Part shown: piece by piece, positions 9,195-17,620 of the stretch
How the letters are laid out: every line of letters begins with the position of its first letter
How positions within the stretch are numbered: position 1 is the stretch's first letter
Assembly (NCBI RefSeq): GCF_002078355.1
Contig: NZ_CP015363.1
Location: 310,001 to 374,000, forward strand
Direction: 5' to 3'
Length of the DNA: 64,000 nucleotides
From: Ferroplasma acidiphilum
Lineage (GTDB): Archaea; Thermoplasmatota; Thermoplasmata; Thermoplasmatales; Thermoplasmataceae
The notes under the pieces: model-generated
What the model was told of the DNA's origin: nothing
Seen by the model: the letters and a program-made list of their open reading frames with translations, nothing else
The model's database searches: none
Position numbers and translations under genes: made by a program

Positions 9195-10772
9195 TTGAAT
9201 CATAAAGTTATAATTGCCGTTGCAGTTAGTGCAATTCTTATTGCAATGGTCTTTGCAGGTGCAAATATTCCCTATCCGGGTTACAATCCAACCGATCATC
9301 TCATATCTGGAAAACACCCTATTTCCAATGTATCAGAGGTACCCAAGAATTTTACTTTATCTGGAAACGTATCTAATTCTAATAATAATTTGCCACTTTC
9401 CGGAACTATAACAGTAAGCAATTCCACAATGTCCAGAACATTTAATACCAGCAGCAATGGAAGCTATAATATCACTCTCCCGCAAGGGAATTATAGTATA
9501 TCGTCTTCAATACCTGGATTTCAAAATTATTCATCCACAATCAATCTGGATAGCAATAAAACGCAGAATATATCAACGCCTCCTGCTACTACCATAGGAA
9601 ATGGAATTAATCAGGTTCCAGGTTCTACCAATGTGTCAACACTGGTTCCATATCTCAATAATAGTATTATGTCTGGAGGGCTTAATACTGACAATATAAC
9701 CGGAACATTTGATAAAAATATCACAATAGATCTGGGCAAGAAATTAAACAATACACAATTTGTTGTATTGATGAAGTTAGACGGTGCAGTATATAGCTAT
9801 AATTGGGTGACAAACGGAAGCGGGATGGCGAAATTATTCCTTAAATATTCCGGAAATTATACAATGTCCGCATATACACTGTATTATAATTCTAGTGTAA
9901 TTCATTACAATACTGCAAATAATGATACTGCCAGATTCAATATGACAGAGCGTATAACATTCATTTCCTCTGTTATTCTTCAAAGTGCAGTCCCATTACA
10001 TGATAATTCATCAGTTGCAAACTCAACACTCACAGTCAAAGGGGGAGTTTTCTCTGTACCTTCCTTATCCGTTAACAGTAATTTAACAGGGACTTACTAT
10101 AAATATGAGGTACCCGTTGGTTTCTATAATTTTGCTTACAGTAATGCCCATTACGTTTCAAAAAATTTTGGCGTTGATGTAACAGGAAACAGTACAGTAA
10201 ATAAAACAATTGACCCTTATTTAATATCCATAAATATAAGGAATAATACCGGGAATACATTTAATTATACACTTGGTAGCACATTTTATAGTGGTAATGG
10301 CATACACATGGCTACTTCAGGCATAACCACCCTATTAGTGTTCCATGACGGTAAAATAGTATACGACAATACAATACTCCTAACCAGTGCAAATCCATAC
10401 TACCAGCTTAACCTTACTATTAGCAACAAAAATCTTACATTTAACGGCATTGAAACGGATTCGACAAATCTTTCCATTGTATATTCAGGCAATGTAACTT
10501 CTAACTTTTATATTGCATCCCTCGAATTTGAAAACTTTAGCACATCTGCCACTAACGGAATGATAATTATTTCCGGTGCTGCGAGTGGAAGCTACCCCCT
10601 AGACAGTGGATTATATACATACAATATGTCACAATCCCTTCCAACATCAGCGGGCAACCTCACAATAAAACTCGTTTATGATAATGATTCTAAGGTAAGC
10701 ACAGATGGGCGTATGACTGTAGAGGTATATGGTTATAATATATCCACACTAGGAAATTATATTACGGAGTGA
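9195..10772 (+). CDS. Secreted/surface protein with carboxypeptidase-regulatory-like domain, sequon-rich
   Basis: A 525-residue exported protein opening a six-gene locus with MoxR and DUF58. Residues 5-22 are a hydrophobic signal segment (VIIAVAVSAILIAMVFAG). Then comes a beta-rich domain with the pattern of a carboxypeptidase-regulatory-like fold (TLSGNVSNSNNNLPLSGTIT then GSYNITLPQGNYSISSSIPG), followed by further beta-rich regions. It is full of N-x-S/T sequons and Asn/Ser/Thr, as expected for a heavily N-glycosylated wall-less archaeal surface protein. There is no obvious C-terminal anchor, so it is either secreted or held by the N-terminal helix. The start is TTG at 9195, matching the TATA spacing. 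Its function is unknown; context suggests that the MoxR system acts on it or on a complex containing it. Confidence 0.75.
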   Translation: MNHKVIIAVAVSAILIAMVFAGANIPYPGYNPTDHLISGKHPISNVSEVPKNFTLSGNVSNSNNNLPLSGTITVSNSTMSRTFNTSSNGSYNITLPQGNYSISSSIPGFQNYSSTINLDSNKTQNISTPPATTIGNGINQVPGSTNVSTLVPYLNNSIMSGGLNTDNITGTFDKNITIDLGKKLNNTQFVVLMKLDGAVYSYNWVTNGSGMAKLFLKYSGNYTMSAYTLYYNSSVIHYNTANNDTARFNMTERITFISSVILQSAVPLHDNSSVANSTLTVKGGVFSVPSLSVNSNLTGTYYKYEVPVGFYNFAYSNAHYVSKNFGVDVTGNSTVNKTIDPYLISINIRNNTGNTFNYTLGSTFYSGNGIHMATSGITTLLVFHDGKIVYDNTILLTSANPYYQLNLTISNKNLTFNGIETDSTNLSIVYSGNVTSNFYIASLEFENFSTSATNGMIIISGAASGSYPLDSGLYTYNMSQSLPTSAGNLTIKLVYDNDSKVSTDGRMTVEVYGYNISTLGNYITE

Positions 10773-10778
10773 TTTTTA

Positions 10779-11345
10779 TTGCTATTCAAAAAGAATGTAC
10801 AGAAAACAGAGAAAATTGAAGAGAAGACTAAAACTGTGTTGAAAATAAAAACAGTTGACGATATACCTGTAATAAAGGAAATGAGGAAGAAGATAGGGAA
10901 TGGGGAACGAAAGGAAGCAATAATATACGGGTACACAAACCTGAAAAATGATTATACCAGATTTTACGGTTGCCAGAAATATTCATCAAACCGGGATTTT
11001 ATCCTCTCAGAAATAAGCCATTTTGATATAGTTCCGGATCGTACTGAATTCAGTACGGATAATTTTACCATCAAAAATTTAATAGAAAATTCAATATACA
11101 ATAAAGAGGAAACAGATGCTACTCCAGATAATGCTGGTAAAACGGATAGCGTGGAAAAGAATACCCGTTTTTTTGCAATAAAAAAAATAGCATTGTTTTA
11201 TTTTAACTACTATGAAATTGCCCGTTTTGGTGATTATAACTGGGATGCGCTGGATGAAAAGGAGATAATAGACCCGGTCAAAGACGCATATAATTATATG
11301 GATATAATGAAATTGTTTTACGGTGGTGAACCTCATGGGGATTAA
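10779..11345 (+). CDS. Uncharacterised cytosolic protein of the MoxR/DUF58 locus
   Basis: A 188-residue soluble protein that I do not recognise. It is lysine/glutamate-rich at the N-terminus, has a central conserved-looking block (YGYTNLKNDYTRFYG), an acidic linker around residues 105-125, then an aromatic-rich segment (ALFYFNYYEIARFGDYNWD). There is no membrane helix. The TTG start at 10779 is supported by a GGAGTGA ribosome-binding sequence at 10766-10772 that overlaps the previous stop codon. It overlaps the next gene. Its fixed place between the secreted protein and MoxR suggests an adaptor or partner in the same system (inference). Confidence 0.7.
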   Translation: MLFKKNVQKTEKIEEKTKTVLKIKTVDDIPVIKEMRKKIGNGERKEAIIYGYTNLKNDYTRFYGCQKYSSNRDFILSEISHFDIVPDRTEFSTDNFTIKNLIENSIYNKEETDATPDNAGKTDSVEKNTRFFAIKKIALFYFNYYEIARFGDYNWDALDEKEIIDPVKDAYNYMDIMKLFYGGEPHGD

Positions 11346-11808
11346 TATAATTGGTCTTTTTCTTGATTACCGTACCAGCTTCAAATTTTTCTATCCTGTG
11401 GTTGTTCTACTTTTCCTTACCCTGGTTGTGACATTTCATTCCAGGAAATATAAAAATAAGGAAATGGACGAAATTATCCGTGATGCAAACCTGAAAATTG
11501 AAGATACACATTTCCTGAAAGAACTCAAACTCATAAAATCAGGGGATTTCTCTTCTTACCTGATGGAAATAGATAATGATATGTCCCATGTAACGCTTCT
11601 ATTAAAGCACTATAAACTTATGGTGAGAAAATATCATAAATATAACGCCAAAAGCAAAAACTCTTCTAGGATTATGAGAAAACATGCTGCTAAAATGAAG
11701 GATGCATATCTTCAGTATATTTTAGATGACTATGAATCGATTAAGAAAATAAAAATGAATATGATAAATACGGAGGTGTACGATGAATGGAAGAAACAGA
11801 AAATATAA
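11335..11808 (+). CDS. Single-pass membrane protein of the MoxR/DUF58 locus
   Basis: A 157-residue protein with one transmembrane helix near residues 15-35 (FFYPVVVLLFLTLVVTF) followed by a basic stop-transfer stretch HSRKYKNKE and an alpha-helical, strongly charged cytosolic part rich in lysine. I prefer the ATG at 11335, which follows a GGTGGTGA sequence, over the in-frame GTG at 11323. It overlaps the preceding gene by 11 bases and the moxR gene by 22. No family is recognised. It may tether the ATPase machinery to the membrane (inference from position only). Confidence 0.7.
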   Translation: MGINIIGLFLDYRTSFKFFYPVVVLLFLTLVVTFHSRKYKNKEMDEIIRDANLKIEDTHFLKELKLIKSGDFSSYLMEIDNDMSHVTLLLKHYKLMVRKYHKYNAKSKNSSRIMRKHAAKMKDAYLQYILDDYESIKKIKMNMINTEVYDEWKKQKI

Positions 11809-12740
11809 GGGATACAATAATTGATATGGAAACATCCATAGGAAATACGGTAATAGGTTCTTCGAGAATAGTCCGCTTTATGCTTATTTCTCTATTTACA
11901 AATAACCACATACTTATGGAAAGTGTTCCGGGGCTTGCCAAAACAATGCTTGCATCAGAATTCTCCAAGCATCTTGGCTTGCAATTCAAGAGAATACAGT
12001 TTACCCCTGATATGCTCCCCTCAGACGTAACAGGGAATATGGTTTTTAACCCCGAAACAAGGAAAATGGAATTCAGGGAAGGCCCTGTATTTTCAAACAT
12101 TGTCCTGGCAGATGAAATAAACAGGACACCACCAAAGGTCCAATCTGCCCTGCTTGAAGCCATGGAAGAAAAGCAGGTATCAGTATACGGGCTCACAACA
12201 AAACTACCATCACCATTTCTTGTAATTGCAACCCAGAACCCCATAGAGCAGGAAGGCACATTTCCCCTTGCAGAAGCCTTGATGGACAGATTCCTGTTCA
12301 GGTACTATATTGATTACCCTGATAGGGAAGACGAGATAAAAATTTTAAAATCTATTTACAGAAACGCAGCTAAAAAATATAATACCCTGGATTCAGCCAC
12401 TATACTGCATTACCGGAATTTAGTAAACGAAGTTTATGTTAATGAAGAAATAATAGAATACATTATAAATATAATCAGGAAGAGCAGGGAATCAGATATG
12501 GTATACCTGGGTGCCAGTACACGTACTGCAGTGAAATACCTTAATGCTGCAAGGGCAAATGCTATGCTAAGCGGGAGGAAATACGTTATTCCTGAGGACG
12601 TAATCTTTATTGCTCGGGAAATCCTAAACCATCGCCTTATTATGCGCCCTGAGGCACTTATAGATTCAGAGGCAGATTACAGAAAAATTATATACAATGT
12701 CATAGATTCAATAATAAATTCTGTAGAGGCACCCCAATGA
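11787..12740 (+). CDS. MoxR-family AAA+ ATPase
   Basis: A complete 317-residue MoxR ATPase. Walker A is ESVPGLAKT at 45-53 (canonical GVPGLAKT, with the first Gly replaced by Ser), Walker B VLADEINRTPP at 106-116, sensor-1 region IATQNPIEQEGTFPLAEA, the arginine-finger region AEALMDRFLFR, and the C-terminal lid. MoxR proteins act with VWA or DUF58 partners to assemble or activate extracytoplasmic or metal-containing complexes. The ATG at 11787 is fixed by a strong GGAGGTG at 11772-11778. The stop codon overlaps the DUF58 start (ATGA). It is the second MoxR-like gene in the window. Confidence 0.93.
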   Translation: MEETENIRDTIIDMETSIGNTVIGSSRIVRFMLISLFTNNHILMESVPGLAKTMLASEFSKHLGLQFKRIQFTPDMLPSDVTGNMVFNPETRKMEFREGPVFSNIVLADEINRTPPKVQSALLEAMEEKQVSVYGLTTKLPSPFLVIATQNPIEQEGTFPLAEALMDRFLFRYYIDYPDREDEIKILKSIYRNAAKKYNTLDSATILHYRNLVNEVYVNEEIIEYIINIIRKSRESDMVYLGASTRTAVKYLNAARANAMLSGRKYVIPEDVIFIAREILNHRLIMRPEALIDSEADYRKIIYNVIDSIINSVEAPQ

Positions 12741-14032
12741 TCCGGAAGGCAGGTTATGCTATACTGGCTGTATTGACATACGGAATACTTGAATCAGTTC
12801 TGTTAGGATATAAATATTACATTATATTTACGATTCTTACATTCTTCATGGTTGCATTTGATGTTGTATATTTTAATATATCAGGTTCGAAGGCGATAAA
12901 TCATATTTCGGTTACAAGAAGGTATGATACAATTAAATTCAGAAAAAACAGGAAATTTCAGATAACCCTGCTTTTTGAAAATAAAAATCCATTTCCAGTC
13001 TCAGTGCATTTTTTTGATGAAGCCATAGATGTGCTGGAGATTTCCGGAAAAACAGGTGGAAATATAACCATTCCTGAAAATGGGTCATACGAAACATCTT
13101 ATTCAACAATTCCGCGTTATATAGGAAAATATAAACTGGGAAATATAACAATCAGCATCTCAGACCTGTTTCATATTGCTTCAGTTAATAAGACAATAGC
13201 CATGGATATGGCGATTCGCATATCACCTTCTACACGTGACATAAAATCTATCCGGAGTGAAATGATAAGCAGTTTTATTTATACCCAGGGCAACCATTAT
13301 TCCCACCATGTTGGCCAGGGGTACAATCTATACGGTGTAAGGCCCTATACATTTGAAGACGATCCCCGGTTTATTGTATGGAGCAGATACAGTGAAGGCA
13401 ATGAGGATAGCATAATGGTAAAAGAAATGGAGGAAGAGCGTGAAATTACAACAATTTTTATCATAGACTACAGCATAGCCATGAATTACGGCGATATAGA
13501 CAGGGTTTACGACAGTTCTATAGTAGATATTATTAATTCAGCCCATTTTATGGCAAAAAACCGTGACAATGTAGGATTTTTACTATATTCAAGCAAAATT
13601 AATGTATATATCCCGCCTGGCAAGAGTGGCGAGAGTATAAGCAGATTGGAAAAATCAGTTTCCAGTATTCTTCCAGATGGGGAATTTAGAATTGGGGATG
13701 CCCTAAAAGAACTCCAGCTAAAGCAAAAAAAGCATTTTCTAACATTTATTATAACCGCATCCAGATCATACATACCGCGAAAATTTTTAAATTATAGCTC
13801 AACAAGCATATTCCTTATAGACAGTGAATCATACTATGAATATTCGCCAACCGGGAAATTCGACGGGCTTCTCATACAGAATATGCGGAAAAAAGATCTG
13901 GAAAACCTGTCACGAAACGTTAAGGAGATCAGGGATTATGGCATTAGATGCACATATGTGAACAGGAAAAATATGCTTTCAAAAATTATGGTAGAATATA
14001 ATTACAGGAGGAGCATGAATGCAGGTGCGTGA
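12737..14032 (+). CDS. DUF58 domain protein (VWA-like partner of MoxR)
   Basis: A 431-residue protein. Two N-terminal membrane helices (about residues 5-23 and 27-47) are followed by an extracytoplasmic-type beta domain (60-150) and the DUF58 signature GVRPYTFEDDPRFIVW at about 200-215, then KEMEEERE and a VWA-like core starting FIIDYSIAMN (241-250). The metal-site motif is D-x-S-x-x-M rather than DxSxS, so metal binding may be altered. DUF58 genes nearly always follow moxR, as here, where ATG and TGA overlap. The product is presumably a membrane-attached client-recognition partner of the ATPase. The exact role is unknown. Confidence 0.9.
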   Translation: MIRKAGYAILAVLTYGILESVLLGYKYYIIFTILTFFMVAFDVVYFNISGSKAINHISVTRRYDTIKFRKNRKFQITLLFENKNPFPVSVHFFDEAIDVLEISGKTGGNITIPENGSYETSYSTIPRYIGKYKLGNITISISDLFHIASVNKTIAMDMAIRISPSTRDIKSIRSEMISSFIYTQGNHYSHHVGQGYNLYGVRPYTFEDDPRFIVWSRYSEGNEDSIMVKEMEEEREITTIFIIDYSIAMNYGDIDRVYDSSIVDIINSAHFMAKNRDNVGFLLYSSKINVYIPPGKSGESISRLEKSVSSILPDGEFRIGDALKELQLKQKKHFLTFIITASRSYIPRKFLNYSSTSIFLIDSESYYEYSPTGKFDGLLIQNMRKKDLENLSRNVKEIRDYGIRCTYVNRKNMLSKIMVEYNYRRSMNAGA

Positions 14033-14891
14033 TAACATAAATAAATATTTAATTCCTGTACTGGCAGCTATTATATTTATTCCTGACTTTATAATGTTTT
14101 ACGCACTGGGAAATGTGATTTATAATTCAACGGTTTTCTACTTTGTTATTTTATTCACAGTTGAAATGATACTTTCAAAATTTATTAAACTCTATGGTTT
14201 CCTGATCTTCCTTTTTACCCTCATGGCTGTGTTATTGTTGTATATCAAAACACTTTATTATTATACACATATTGTAAAAAGGTATTTTTATTATCTGCCC
14301 AACATGCCTGTTACCACCAGGTTGATTTATACCTTTGTGGTTATACTTATTATTGGCATACTGATGGAGGGGTTATTTGCCAGAAAATTCTGGCATCTAA
14401 TTTCATCATATATTGTTGTATCCGGTACCATGCTCATGCAAATGGCAACACTGGCATATATGCATGCTGGTGGAATAAATATTAATTATAATTCATACAT
14501 GACTGGCCTTTACAGTGTATCTGTATTAGAATACAAATCTGTTCTCTCACTATTCCTTCACGGGTACCAGACCTACCTGCCCCTGTACAAACTTGTGCTT
14601 CCCATGGCATTTCCTCTTGCAATAGGATATATGGTATCTGTAATCGGAACAATACTGTGGTTATATTCTATAGACAGCAGTAAAACAGACAATGTTTTTG
14701 GATACTTCTCAATAGTTATCGGGCTTGCAATCGGTTATCTGTTCTTTCTCATGATCCACTATGTTACCCCTGTTAAGTTTGAATTTTTATCAATAGCCAT
14801 AGCCGTTGTATCTGTTTACCTTATTATTTCATACAGCAATAGTAAAAGCAAGGATATAACGGTCAAAGCTGATATAGATTATGAAAAGTAA
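14019..14891 (+). CDS. Polytopic membrane protein of the MoxR/DUF58 locus
   Basis: A 290-residue protein almost entirely made of hydrophobic helices, about eight, with short loops and a charged C-terminal tail (SKSKDITVKADIDYEK). No family is recognised. The ATG at 14019 follows an AGGAGGAG sequence at 14006-14013 and lies inside the end of the DUF58 gene, so translation is coupled. It closes the six-gene locus. It could form the membrane channel or scaffold of the system served by MoxR/DUF58; that is inference from gene order only. Confidence 0.8.
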   Translation: MQVRDNINKYLIPVLAAIIFIPDFIMFYALGNVIYNSTVFYFVILFTVEMILSKFIKLYGFLIFLFTLMAVLLLYIKTLYYYTHIVKRYFYYLPNMPVTTRLIYTFVVILIIGILMEGLFARKFWHLISSYIVVSGTMLMQMATLAYMHAGGININYNSYMTGLYSVSVLEYKSVLSLFLHGYQTYLPLYKLVLPMAFPLAIGYMVSVIGTILWLYSIDSSKTDNVFGYFSIVIGLAIGYLFFLMIHYVTPVKFEFLSIAIAVVSVYLIISYSNSKSKDITVKADIDYEK

Positions 14892-14968
14892 ATTGCTGAT
14901 TAAGCCATATAAACTATCCCTATTTTATAACAAAAAAACGGTATCTTTATGTAGTTAATTGGCATTAT

Positions 14969-14978
14969 TATATAAATT
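14969..14978 (+). promoter_or_regulatory. Orphan plus-strand TATA box between convergent genes
   Basis: TATATAAATT sits between the end of the MoxR/DUF58 locus and the convergent rhodanese gene, where no plus-strand protein gene follows. The predicted start of transcription, about 26 bases downstream, falls near 14999, just at an ATGAAG sequence. See the corresponding finding for a possible small RNA. Confidence 0.3.
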
Positions 14979-15070
14979 TGCATTAATAAAAAGCATTATG
15001 AAGCTATCCAGCCAAAATCTGATGTAGTCCCATCAGTATTGCTGAAAGGTGGCTGCATATGAAATGCAAA

Positions 15071-15385
15071 CTATATCAGTGGCTTGTCCTCTATTTCCCA
15101 TCCATACAATCCATTGTAAAGATTATATACATTTGTTATGCCATTTTCCTCAAGAAACTTTCCGGTATAGTAACTTCTATGACCGGAGCTGCATACCAGC
15201 ACTATTTTTTTATCCCTGTACTTTTCTACCAGAGATATATTATTAAAAATATCGTACATAGGAATTGGCACAGAATTTTCTATATGGCCGGATTCATATT
15301 CAAATTGTTCCCTTACATCTATTATCACGCATTCATTCTTTTCTGCCATTTCCGATACTTCATCAGCATCTATGTTGAGAACCAT
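15071..15385 (-). CDS. Rhodanese-like single-domain protein
   Basis: A 104-residue single rhodanese domain, either a sulfurtransferase (thiosulfate:cyanide type, sulfane-sulfur handling) or a related sulfur carrier. The active-site loop is CSSGHRS at 65-71 with Cys65 present, preceded by the usual VIIDVREQFEYESGHI pattern at 20-35. I take the ATG at 15385 rather than an in-frame TTG nine bases upstream. There is no signal peptide, so it acts in the cytosol. It stands alone and faces the MoxR/DUF58 locus. In a metal-sulfide environment it may serve sulfur metabolism or cyanide/thiosulfate detoxification (inference). Confidence 0.9.
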   Translation of the reverse strand: MVLNIDADEVSEMAEKNECVIIDVREQFEYESGHIENSVPIPMYDIFNNISLVEKYRDKKIVLVCSSGHRSYYTGKFLEENGITNVYNLYNGLYGWEIEDKPLI

Positions 15386-15518
15386 AAAACACAAATATAA
15401 AATTATTATTTAATTTTTAAAACGCTTTGAATGCTACATATTTTAAATAAACATAAGAATTACCAATAATAACAATAAATGGGGTTGCCTGACAACACTA
15501 TGAGACTCTAAAATATAT

Positions 15519-17432
15519 TCAGTCTTTCTGATTCCGGTAAGCAGATGAATATTCAAGAATGGCTATTATAAATTCGGCATTGCTCCATACCAGCGGAGAA
15601 ACAGAATGTGGTTCTCCTGTGTAGGGGTTGATCTGTTCTGAAAAAATTCCAGATTTTTGCCTGTGGGATTTTACCCATTCTATAAGGGACCATGATTTTT
15701 CTAAATTTCCTATTCTAATATAGTAACGAGCCATCCAGAGTGTTGTAATTATCCAGGGATTTCCAGTTATGTTGCTATCTTCCCTTATCCGCATATAATT
15801 GTCATTTTCATATCTCGCTATGCCTCCGCTTCCATTTACCCACAATTTTTCCATAATCGCTTCCATTGTTGAAAGCACCCTCGAATCCGTTGGGTTTTTC
15901 ATTCCGAATATGGCAATTGATGATAATGCGCTATCCACCGTGAAATCCAGTTTTCCATTGATAATGGCACGGGCATACCTTCTATATTCATCCGAATAAA
16001 ATTTCTGATCAAAGGCATTTACCATTCTATCTGCAGCATCTGAATACTTTCTCGAAAGTGCCTGGTCGCCAAAAACCCCCGCGAAATTGGATGCGGCTTT
16101 AAGTGCAGCAAAGGTGGTAGATACAGTATATGCATGTATCCCGTATCTTTCTTCCCAGAGGTCAAACGATTCCCTGGGCAGGCCGTCAGCGTCTACAAAC
16201 CCTGTCATAAATTCAGCGGCCCTAATCACAATACTTTCGTAAAAAGGCGCAGTAAACCCTATATCATTATATTTTTTGAAATATTCCCACAGGACATATA
16301 TAAGTAGTGCGGTTTCATCCTCCTGGATCGGATATATCTCTTTGCCATTCATTATATGGGGAAGCCAGCTACTGGCAGGGCTCCCATCCATATTGTACTT
16401 ATGGTACATATAGCCTTTTCCGGACATCAATGATGTTGACATTGAAAAGAATTTCCTTCCCGATTCAGTATGTCCGGCTATACTGAGTGCATAAGCCGCT
16501 ATGGATGCATCCCTCGGCCACATGTAATAATAGCCATCGTGGCTTATCTTTAGAATATCACTATCGCAGGAAGCAGCTATTGCTCCAATGGAATTGGAAT
16601 GGCTTTTCACTATAAAGAGCGATCTACGGAAAATGGCATTTGTCTCAGAATCCAGGCCTGGCAACACTTTGGATGACCATAGCTCCCAGTAATTTGTGGT
16701 TCTCCTGTTAAGTTTTTCCATATACTCAAGATTTATATCCATGCTGATTTCTTCTATATCTTCATAGTTTTCCCCAGCTATAATATAATAATAGAGGTAA
16801 AATTTACTTTCTGCTTCTATATCAAAGGAATGCCGTAAAACAGAATCTACAGATCCTATGGAGACCGGATTCATTGAAAGCTCATTATCCTCAGCATCTT
16901 TCCATGTGCCCTTAAGGTTGCCTACATCCTTGACACCGGTAGCATACTGGTCTATGGATTTTCCGTTCTGGTCTATTGTTGACGCCATAAAGTACCGTTT
17001 TTCCTTATAATGTAAAATTCCGTTAAATTCTGGATAAAAGGCTGCTGTGTCTCCTATATCATTCCCGTAAATGTAAAAATTCTGGTGGAAAAATAATTTT
17101 ACATTCTTCTTGACACCACTGTTATTTGAAATGGTAATGAATCTTACATATACATTTCTGTAAATATCTACAAAATCCTTATTTTCGAAATTGATGCCGT
17201 CAGAAGAATAATTTACGGTCCCCACCATTGTGTGGTCATAATAATCCATGGAGTCTATCTGGTTCCTATCAATCCATTTAAAATTATCATCTACGGAAAC
17301 ACCATACATAAAGGGGTGGCCAGCCGCATGATTCCCGGATGCGGTTTCAGAAAAATAAAAATCAACAATTCTATAATCTTCATCAAAGGTTAATAACATC
17401 TTTCCATTTCCCAATGGAATATATCTTACCAT
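15519..17432 (-). CDS. Glucoamylase, glycoside hydrolase family 15
   Basis: A 637-residue enzyme releasing glucose from alpha-1,4-glucan ends. The N-terminal beta-sandwich domain (about 1-245) is followed by the (alpha/alpha)6 barrel. Conserved GH15 points: YYYMWPRDAS at 301-310 (substrate-binding Trp-Pro-Arg-Asp), the general-acid region DLWEERYG at 424-431, and the general-base region SEQINPYTGEP at 598-608 with Glu599. There is no signal peptide, so it acts inside the cell, consistent with intracellular glycogen use. It is transcribed divergently from the debranching enzyme/GT4/GH57 operon, forming one polyglucan cluster. Confidence 0.93.
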   Translation of the reverse strand: MVRYIPLGNGKMLLTFDEDYRIVDFYFSETASGNHAAGHPFMYGVSVDDNFKWIDRNQIDSMDYYDHTMVGTVNYSSDGINFENKDFVDIYRNVYVRFITISNNSGVKKNVKLFFHQNFYIYGNDIGDTAAFYPEFNGILHYKEKRYFMASTIDQNGKSIDQYATGVKDVGNLKGTWKDAEDNELSMNPVSIGSVDSVLRHSFDIEAESKFYLYYYIIAGENYEDIEEISMDINLEYMEKLNRRTTNYWELWSSKVLPGLDSETNAIFRRSLFIVKSHSNSIGAIAASCDSDILKISHDGYYYMWPRDASIAAYALSIAGHTESGRKFFSMSTSLMSGKGYMYHKYNMDGSPASSWLPHIMNGKEIYPIQEDETALLIYVLWEYFKKYNDIGFTAPFYESIVIRAAEFMTGFVDADGLPRESFDLWEERYGIHAYTVSTTFAALKAASNFAGVFGDQALSRKYSDAADRMVNAFDQKFYSDEYRRYARAIINGKLDFTVDSALSSIAIFGMKNPTDSRVLSTMEAIMEKLWVNGSGGIARYENDNYMRIREDSNITGNPWIITTLWMARYYIRIGNLEKSWSLIEWVKSHRQKSGIFSEQINPYTGEPHSVSPLVWSNAEFIIAILEYSSAYRNQKD

Positions 17433-17592
17433 AACATAGAGATATGATATGCAGTTTAAAACGTTTTTGTATATGGAGGTATTAAGGCCTTATCTGGAAT
17501 TGCTATTTGCCTTTTATACCATCTGCTGTATTGCCTGAATTTAGAGATGAAAGTTTCTGGAAATCAATCATATCCATGAAATATTGAAAAGG

Positions 17593-17600
17593 TTTATTAA
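17593..17600 (+). promoter_or_regulatory. TATA box of the glycogen operon
   Basis: TTTATTAA is placed 21-28 bases before the ATG of the debranching-enzyme gene at 17621. There is no ribosome-binding sequence between them, so a leaderless message is likely. Confidence 0.4.
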
Positions 17601-17620
17601 CATATTAACCTTAAATATTT

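Noticed and set aside
15059-15400. A 113-codon open frame on the plus strand, antisense to the rhodanese gene, preceded by AGGTGG
   Set aside because: It lies fully over the clear rhodanese gene in another frame, its composition is that of an antisense shadow, and the AGGTGG may be chance; only the orphan TATA box upstream is kept as an observation.
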